42,961 bases of DNA from Caryophanales bacterium (GTDB lineage Bacteria; Bacillota_I; Bacilli_A; RF39; UBA660). Below are positions 39,396-42,961 of the stretch, piece by piece; the stretch's first letter is position 1; the number at the start of each line of letters is the position of its first letter. Where the stretch lies: positions 1 through 42,961 of the forward strand of contig JAEELI010000022.1 of NCBI GenBank assembly GCA_016288795.1, read 5' to 3'. The position numbers and the translations under genes were made by a program. The notes beneath the pieces are model-generated. The model did no database searches and was not told the origin of the DNA. It saw only the letters and a program-made list of their open reading frames with translations.

Positions 39396-39410
39396 TGGAT
39401 AATTTATAAT
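39382..39410 (+). promoter_or_regulatory. Possible promoter of the small membrane protein gene
   Basis: TTGCTT (39382-39387), 17-base spacer, TATAAT (39405-39410). AGGGTGGG and ATG 39427 follow. Confidence 0.6.
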
Positions 39411-39426
39411 TATAAAGGGTGGGACT

Positions 39427-39702
39427 ATGAAAAAGATTGTTGGTATAGCGATTCGTATTATTATGATATTATTAGTGCTAGCATGGGTTGGCTTAATTAT
39501 TGTTGAGCACTCTCGTTACTTAAATGATGAGCCTATGTTAGTGGTATTAAAAGAAGAAGTAAAAACTTATGAAGATGGTCATGTATATGTTTATTATGGT
39601 TTAGGTTATAAAGCAATAACATATCGTAGAACTAGTTTATATGGTAAACAATTTGGCCATTTATTTACCAAAGTGAAAGAAGAAGTGCCAAAGAGAAAGT
39701 AA
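39427..39702 (+). CDS. Small membrane protein of unknown function (91 aa)
   Basis: One membrane segment (about residues 5-27, VGIAIRIIMILLVLAWVGLII) and a 60-residue outside part with several Tyr and Lys (YEDGHVYVYYGLGYKAITYR), mostly beta. No family recognised. AGGGTGGG lies before ATG 39427. It lies with the pilin-like gene in the place where rpoB and rpoC usually follow rplL; the gap to that gene is 10 bases, so the two form an operon. Confidence 0.75.
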   Translation: MKKIVGIAIRIIMILLVLAWVGLIIVEHSRYLNDEPMLVVLKEEVKTYEDGHVYVYYGLGYKAITYRRTSLYGKQFGHLFTKVKEEVPKRK

Positions 39703-39712
39703 TGGTGAATGT

Positions 39713-40093
39713 ATGAAATTGGATAATAAAGGTTGGGGCACAACAGAAATGTTTTTATTAAGTGGAGGTCTATTTATTGCCCTTATTGTAGCTATATTCT
39801 TTATTAGCAGGTTATATGGTTCTTTAAACATAGCTGTTAATAACAGTCCATACTTTGATTTGGAAACGAAATTATCTGATGCTGCTAAAAGCTACGTTGT
39901 TGGTAATTTTATAAATATTTCCGAAGAGCATAAATATGGTTATGAATTCTTACGTGGAGCAGGTTATATAGATAGTTTAATTGATCCAAACGGCAATTCT
40001 TGCACCGGTTATGTCGTTGTTAGTCAAGTCGATGCTATTAATCAATATAATGCTTATATTAGCTGTCCAAATTATACTACAAGGAATTATTAA
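39713..40093 (+). CDS. Type IV pilin-like protein
   Basis: The N-terminus resembles a class III prepilin signal: a short basic leader KLDNKG7, cleavage before W8, and E12 at position +5, then a hydrophobic helix (FLLSGGLFIALIVAIFFI). The classic GFTLVE is GWGTTE here, so the motif is divergent. The C-terminal half has two Cys (C91-T-G-Y-V-V-V region and C117) like pseudopilins of Gram-positive bacteria. 126 residues. Only a weak ribosome binding site is seen, so it may be coupled to the gene 10 bases upstream. No prepilin peptidase or assembly ATPase is in the window. Confidence 0.65.
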   Translation: MKLDNKGWGTTEMFLLSGGLFIALIVAIFFISRLYGSLNIAVNNSPYFDLETKLSDAAKSYVVGNFINISEEHKYGYEFLRGAGYIDSLIDPNGNSCTGYVVVSQVDAINQYNAYISCPNYTTRNY

Positions 40094-40100
40094 AAAAATG

Positions 40101-40129
40101 TTGACAAGCATATAATATAATGATATATT
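40101..40129 (+). promoter_or_regulatory. Promoter of the str operon (rpsL-rpsG-fusA)
   Basis: TTGACA (40101-40106), 17-base spacer, TATATT (40124-40129) with TG-A. Confidence 0.85.
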
Positions 40130-40148
40130 AATAACGCATTTTAATTAG

Positions 40149-40173
40149 GTTCTACCTAGGTAGAACTTTATTT
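40149..40173 (+). promoter_or_regulatory. Terminator-like palindrome in the rpsL leader
   Basis: GTTCTACCT (40149-40157) and AGGTAGAAC (40158-40166) form a perfect palindrome followed by TTTATTT. It lies after the promoter and before the gene, so it may be an attenuator or a protein-binding site. About 50 bases separate it from ATG 40223. Confidence 0.55.
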
Positions 40174-40222
40174 AAAAACACATTTGATACACTTGGGTTC
40201 GTGTTCATAGAAAGGAGAACTT

Positions 40223-40633
40223 ATGCCTACAATAAATCAATTAGTTAAGAAAAATCGTCAAAAGAAAACTAAAAAGAGTAAGAGTCCAGTTCTAAATGTT
40301 GGATTTAACACTTTAGAAAGAAAACAAACAGAGACAACAAGCCCTCAAAAAAGAGGAGTATGTACTCGTGTTGGAACAAAGACACCAAAGAAACCAAACT
40401 CAGCATTACGTAAATATGCTCGTGTAAGACTTTCTAACGGAAAGGAAATCGATGCATATATTCCAGGAGAAGGACATAACTTACAAGAACACAGCGTTGT
40501 TTTAGTTCGTGGAGGACGTGTAAAAGATTTAATCGGTGTTCGTTATCATATTGTTCGTGGAACATTAGATACACACGGAGTTGAAAATCGTAAGCAAGGT
40601 CGTAGTAAATACGGAACAAAAAAAGGTAAATAA
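40223..40633 (+). CDS. rpsL: Ribosomal protein S12
   Basis: S12 helps decode at the A site. The N-terminus ([15 protein letters not shown]), [37 protein letters not shown] and the end [11 protein letters not shown] are all typical for Firmicutes. The loop RVKDLPGVRYH is [11 protein letters not shown] here: Ile104 for the nearly invariant Pro (Pro90 in E. coli), a site where changes give streptomycin resistance or dependence. The Lys56/57 pair, the main streptomycin site, is wild type. AAAGGAGA precedes ATG 40223. 136 residues. Confidence 0.97.
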   Translation: MPTINQLVKKNRQKKTKKSKSPVLNVGFNTLERKQTETTSPQKRGVCTRVGTKTPKKPNSALRKYARVRLSNGKEIDAYIPGEGHNLQEHSVVLVRGGRVKDLIGVRYHIVRGTLDTHGVENRKQGRSKYGTKKGK

Positions 40634-40665
40634 TAGAAAATATTAATAGAGAAGGAGGATTATAA

Positions 40666-41133
40666 ATGCGTAAAAAAAGAGCAGTTAAAAGAGATGTATT
40701 ACCAGATCCAATATATAATTCAAAAGTTGTTACAAAGTTAATTAATGCAATTATGTTAGATGGAAAAAAAGGTACAGCTCAAAAGATTTTATATGAAGCT
40801 TTCGAAATGGTAGAAAAACAAACAGGCAAAAAAGCAATGGATGTTTATGAAGAAGCTTTAAAAAATATTAGCCCAGCGTTAGAAGTTAAATCTCGTAGAG
40901 TTGGTGGTTCAAACTACCAAGTTCCTATTGAGGTTACTGATGAAAGAGCACAAACTTTAGCTCTACGTTGGTTAGTTAATTATGCAAAATTAAGAAATGG
41001 AAAGGGAATGGCTATAAATTTAGCAAACGAAATTATTGATGCTGCTAATGGTGTAGGCGGAGCTGTTAAAAAACGCGAAGATACACATAAAATGGCCGAA
41101 GCAAATAAAGCATTTGCTCATTATAGATGGTAG
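40666..41133 (+). CDS. rpsG: Ribosomal protein S7
   Basis: S7 starts the assembly of the 30S head. Signatures: [28 protein letters not shown] and [20 protein letters not shown]. 155 residues, normal. AGGAGG precedes ATG 40666. It is second in the str operon; fusA starts 7 bases after its stop. Confidence 0.97.
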   Translation: MRKKRAVKRDVLPDPIYNSKVVTKLINAIMLDGKKGTAQKILYEAFEMVEKQTGKKAMDVYEEALKNISPALEVKSRRVGGSNYQVPIEVTDERAQTLALRWLVNYAKLRNGKGMAINLANEIIDAANGVGGAVKKREDTHKMAEANKAFAHYRW

Positions 41134-41139
41134 TAGACT

Positions 41140-42961
41140 ATGGCTAGAGATGTTACAATTGATAAAATTAGAAATATCGGTATCATGGCTCACATAGATG
41201 CTGGTAAAACTACTTTTACGGAAAGAGTATTATTCCATACAGGAATTACTCATAAAATAGGTGAAACTCACGATGGCGAAAGTCAAATGGACTGGATGGA
41301 TCAAGAAAAAGAAAGAGGTATTACAATAACTAGTGCAGCAACTACTGCACACTGGAAAGGATATCGTCTTAATATCATTGATACCCCAGGACACGTAGAT
41401 TTTACCGTTGAAGTTCAAAGAAGTTTAAAGGTTTTAGATGGTGCTATAGCATTATTAGATGCTCAACCTGGTGTAGAACCTCAAACTGAAACAGTTTGGA
41501 GACAAGCTGATGAATACAAAGTTCCAAGAATGTTCTTTGCAAATAAAATGGATAAATTAGGAGCAGATTTTGAATATACTTTAAAAACTATTCATGATCG
41601 TTTAGCAGTAAACTTTGCTCCAATTCAATGGCCAATCGGTGCTGAAAATGCTTTCAATGGAATTATTGATTTAGTTACTAGAAAAGCATATCAATACGAT
41701 AAAGACCAAAAAGAAGAACCAGTTGAAATTGAAATACCAGCTGATTTAAAGGATATTGTTGAAACAAAAAGATTAGAATTAATTGAAAAAGCTGTTGAAT
41801 TCGATGACTCATTAATGGAAAAATATTTGATGGGAGAAGAATTAACAGTTGAAGAAATAAAAAGCGCAATAAGAAAAGGTGTTCTATCTGCTAAATTTTT
41901 CCCTGTAATGTGTGGAACAGCACACTTTAATATCGGAGTTAAATTAGCATTAGATGCTGTTGTTGATTATTTCCCAGCTCCAACTGACGTTGAAGCAATT
42001 GAATGTTATAATCCAAAAACTGGTGAAGATGTATTTAGAAAACCAAGTGATGATGAACCATTCACAGCTATGGCTTTCAAAATTATGACAGACCCATATG
42101 TTGGACGTTTAGCATTCTTCCGTGTTTATTCAGGAAAGTTAACTAGTGGTTCTTATGTTTTGAATAGCACTAAGGGAACAAAGGAAAGAATTGGTCGTAT
42201 CTTACAAATGCACGCTAATAACCGTAAAGAAATATCTGAAGTATACTGCGGTGAAATCGCTGCTGCTGTAGGGTTAAAAGATACAACAACTGCTGATACA
42301 TTATGTGATGAAAAGAGTCCTGTAGTTATGAAAGGTATGGAATTCCCATTACCTGTTATTGATGAAGCTATTGAACCAAAGAGCAAAGCTGATCAAGATA
42401 AGATGGCTATTGCATTACAAAAATTATCAGAAGAAGACCCAACTTTCAAATATAAAACTGATCATGAAACAGGACAAACTCTTATTTCTGGAATGGGAGA
42501 ACTACACTTAGAAGTTCAAGTTGAAAGAATGAGAAGAGAGTTCAATGTTGACTGTAACGTTGGTCGTCCACAAGTTGCTTATCGTGAAACAATTACTCAA
42601 GTTGCAGATTGTGAAGGTAAATATATTAAACAATCAGGTGGACGTGGACAATATGGACATGTTTGGGTTAAATTTGAACCAAATCCTGAAAAGGGTTATG
42701 AATTTGTAGATGCTATTGTTGGTGGAGTAGTTCCTCGTGAATATATTCCAGTTACTGATAAAGGTTTACAAGAAGCTATGGCTGGTGGTATTTTAGCTGG
42801 ATACCCAATGGTTGATGTTAAAGCTACATTATTTGATGGTTCTTACCATGATGTAGACTCATCAGAAATGGCTTACAAAATTGCTGCTTCATTAGCACTT
42901 AAAGAAGCTAAAAATAAATGTAAACCAATCTTACTAGAACCAATTATGAAAGTTCAAGTAG
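41140..42961 (+). CDS. fusA: Elongation factor G (partial, runs off the window)
   Basis: The translocation GTPase. G1 AHIDAGKTT from residue 17, G3 DTPGHVDF at 81-88, G4 NKMD at 135-138, switch region [14 protein letters not shown], domain II GTPGTKE-type part as [12 protein letters not shown], and domain [16 protein letters not shown]. About 607 of roughly 690 residues are in the window; the end of domain V is missing. No frame breaks. The ribosome binding site before ATG 41140 is weak (GATGGTAG), and the gap to rpsG is 6 bases, so coupled translation is likely. Confidence 0.97.
   Translation, partial: MARDVTIDKIRNIGIMAHIDAGKTTFTERVLFHTGITHKIGETHDGESQMDWMDQEKERGITITSAATTAHWKGYRLNIIDTPGHVDFTVEVQRSLKVLDGAIALLDAQPGVEPQTETVWRQADEYKVPRMFFANKMDKLGADFEYTLKTIHDRLAVNFAPIQWPIGAENAFNGIIDLVTRKAYQYDKDQKEEPVEIEIPADLKDIVETKRLELIEKAVEFDDSLMEKYLMGEELTVEEIKSAIRKGVLSAKFFPVMCGTAHFNIGVKLALDAVVDYFPAPTDVEAIECYNPKTGEDVFRKPSDDEPFTAMAFKIMTDPYVGRLAFFRVYSGKLTSGSYVLNSTKGTKERIGRILQMHANNRKEISEVYCGEIAAAVGLKDTTTADTLCDEKSPVVMKGMEFPLPVIDEAIEPKSKADQDKMAIALQKLSEEDPTFKYKTDHETGQTLISGMGELHLEVQVERMRREFNVDCNVGRPQVAYRETITQVADCEGKYIKQSGGRGQYGHVWVKFEPNPEKGYEFVDAIVGGVVPREYIPVTDKGLQEAMAGGILAGYPMVDVKATLFDGSYHDVDSSEMAYKIAASLALKEAKNKCKPILLEPIMKVQV

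Overview
The window looks like a piece of chromosome from an A+T-rich (roughly 30% G+C by eye) Gram-positive-type bacterium near the Bacilli/Mollicutes boundary, such as the uncultured gut order RF39. This placement is an inference. It rests on the L10-type leader RNA, the Phe T-box, the Firmicutes-like S12 N-terminus, a 5S rRNA of only about 104 nt (a Mollicutes trait), a Bacillus-like tRNA-Cys, and TGA used as a stop with TGG for Trp (standard code, unlike Mycoplasma). Many upstream regions carry an extended -10 element (TG-N-TATAAT or close), followed by a short 5' UTR and an AGGTGA/AGGAGG ribosome binding site. In many genes this shows that the first in-frame start lies inside the promoter or the binding site and that the true start is a little downstream.

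Layout. 1-410: 3' end of 23S rRNA and 5S rRNA. 497-3198: a small unknown gene, then the t6A operon tsaE-tsaB-rimI-tsaD. 3220-3652: tmRNA with promoter and terminator. 3723-8968: a GH13 maltodextrin hydrolase, a membrane protein, a GltD/NfnB-like flavoprotein, thioredoxin reductase and an SDR oxidoreductase. 9064-11519: a two-gene operon of unknown function. 11520-16458: a divergent lipid/glycan island (acyl-ACP ligase, ACP and Sfp-type transferase on the minus strand; two GT8 glycosyltransferases and a PlsC acyltransferase on the plus strand). 16546-20589: two tandem paralogous surface proteins and a second acyltransferase.

20666-29079: mostly envelope or unknown proteins: a PH-like protein, anchored and LysM proteins, a polytopic protein with an outside domain, a small minus-strand gene behind a 22-bp palindrome, a HerA/DUF87 ATPase, a protein made only of four helicase-associated (HA) repeats, tRNA-Cys, an anchored protein and an ER/SipW-type signal peptidase. 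29133-35709: rubrerythrin, a Phe T-box with pheS-pheT, a TetR regulator with a candidate operator, an anchored thioredoxin-like protein and an unknown protein. 35737-36759 (minus): an anchored protein with Ig-like repeats.

36871-42961: ribosomal protein genes. rplK-rplA follow a leader that resembles an L1-binding site, rplJ-rplL follow an L10 leader, and rpsL-rpsG-fusA follow an attenuator-like palindrome. The usual rpoB-rpoC genes between rplL and rpsL are absent; a small membrane protein and a pilin-like protein sit there instead. L11 has a long acidic tail and S12 has Ile in place of a nearly invariant Pro.

The strongest candidates for something undescribed are the HerA/palindrome/HA-repeat neighbourhood (24.1-27.4 kb), the dedicated acyl-activation plus GT8 island (11.5-16.5 kb), the tandem surface proteins with a SipW-type peptidase, and the 628/190-residue orphan operon. 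None is proven to be a system from sequence alone.
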